A stretch of 7,153 nt of DNA from an uncultured Clostridia bacterium (GTDB lineage: Bacteria > Bacillota > Clostridia > Lachnospirales > Anaerotignaceae). The stretch is taken from NCBI GenBank assembly GCA_937919015.1, contig CALFPN010000024.1:1-7153 (forward strand), given 5' to 3'. Positions 6,316 to 7,153 of the stretch are shown piece by piece. Numbering within the stretch: position 1 is the first letter of the stretch; each line of letters begins with the position of its first letter. The notes under the pieces were generated by a model that had not been told where the DNA came from, did no database searches, and worked only from the letters and a program-made list of their open reading frames with translations. The position numbers were made by a program, and so were the translations under genes.

Positions 6316-6335
6316 TGCACCTTGAAAACTGAATA
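6316..6335 (+). promoter_or_regulatory. boxA-like antitermination / pre-23S motif
   Basis: TGCACCTTGAAAACTGAATA. TGCaCcTTgAaAA resembles the rrn boxA (TGCTCTTTAACAA in E. coli), and CTTGAAAACTGAATA is the familiar sequence found in 16S-23S spacers of Bacillota. It would recruit NusB/NusE (S10) for processive rRNA transcription. Similarity is from memory of rrn leaders, not a computed match. Confidence 0.65.
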
Positions 6336-6606
6336 CAAGTAAAGCAAAAATAGAGTCAATCGAGAAATAAAAGAAACTATTTTCAAAAGAAATAACGTAA
6401 CGAAAGTTACAAACCGTTGTATCGCTACAACGAAACATTCCAGAGAATGTAACCGTTCAGAGGCAAGCAAATTTGCGAAAGACAGATTGGAAATGCTTGC
6501 ATTTACAACTCTGTATCAGAGCAAATTTATTTGGCGGATACGCTCACCGACGAAATGCGAAGCATTTTGGAGGTTGCATCTGAAGGGTTATAAAAGCTAT
6601 TAAACT
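6336..6606 (+). other. 23S rRNA leader, spacer-like, with a string of short hairpins
   Basis: This ~270-bp stretch holds no gene or tRNA that I can find and resembles the 3' half of a 16S-23S spacer. Hairpins in order: GTAAC-GAAA-GTTAC (6397-6410, GNRA tetraloop); CGTTGTA-TCGC-TACAACG (6415-6432); ACATTC-CAGA-GAATGT (6435-6450); palindrome GCAAATTTGC (6467-6476); AAATGC-TT-GCATTT (6491-6504); CTCTG-TAT-CAGAG (6509-6521); CGAAATGC-GAA-GCATTTTG (6551-6569). The sequence just before the mature 23S (about 6590-6606) would normally pair with the 3' flank of 23S to form the RNase III processing stem, but that flank is outside the window. Confidence 0.7.

Positions 6607-7153
<547 letters not shown>

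Noticed and set aside
6336..6606. A spacer tRNA (Ile or Ala) in the 23S leader
   Set aside because: No GGTTCGA-type T arm or cloverleaf was found; the hairpins have short loops and no anticodon arm.

Overview
The window looks chromosomal and comes from a Bacillota/Clostridia bacterium. The evidence is the strong GGAGG-type ribosome binding sites, AT-rich intergenic DNA, a tRNA without encoded CCA, Clostridia-style protein families (an 85-aa small protein, a DUF5711-like protein, a CvpA-family protein) and a 23S rRNA 5' end resembling Lachnospirales/Eubacteriales sequences. The exact genus cannot be read from the sequence. No phage, transposon, CRISPR or defence signature was found.

Layout. 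Positions 1-54 are the 3' part of a tRNA-Leu(UAG) on the + strand. A bidirectional terminator (about 61-90) separates it from pepF (oligoendopeptidase F, - strand, 95-1891). A 222-bp divergent intergenic region with a perfect inverted repeat and long A/T tracts lies between pepF and glgA (ADP-glucose glycogen synthase, + strand, 2114-3547), which ends at a strong terminator. A new + strand unit follows with its own promoter: an 85-aa unknown protein (3746-4003), then, 12 bp later, a membrane-anchored DUF5711-like, propeller-type protein (4016-5428). After a hairpin with a poor U-tract comes a four-helix CvpA-family membrane protein (5496-6188) with its own terminator.

The last kilobase is the most unusual part. 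Behind the CvpA terminator stands a near-consensus, UP-element-bearing promoter (TTGACA, 17 bp, extended TG-n-TAATAT). It is followed immediately by a boxB-like hairpin and a boxA-like motif, then about 275 bp of hairpin-rich sequence that resembles the 3' half of a 16S-23S spacer, and then the 5' end of a 23S rRNA (6607 to the window edge). There is no 16S rRNA upstream. The gene before the promoter is a protein-coding gene with its own terminator. The 23S gene therefore appears to be transcribed from its own promoter, unlinked from 16S on its 5' side.

The protein genes are mostly housekeeping: peptide turnover (PepF), storage polysaccharide synthesis (GlgA) and a cell-envelope pair of unknown role (DUF5711-like and CvpA). 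No shared pathway is evident apart from the likely 85-aa/DUF5711 operon, possibly extended to CvpA by read-through.
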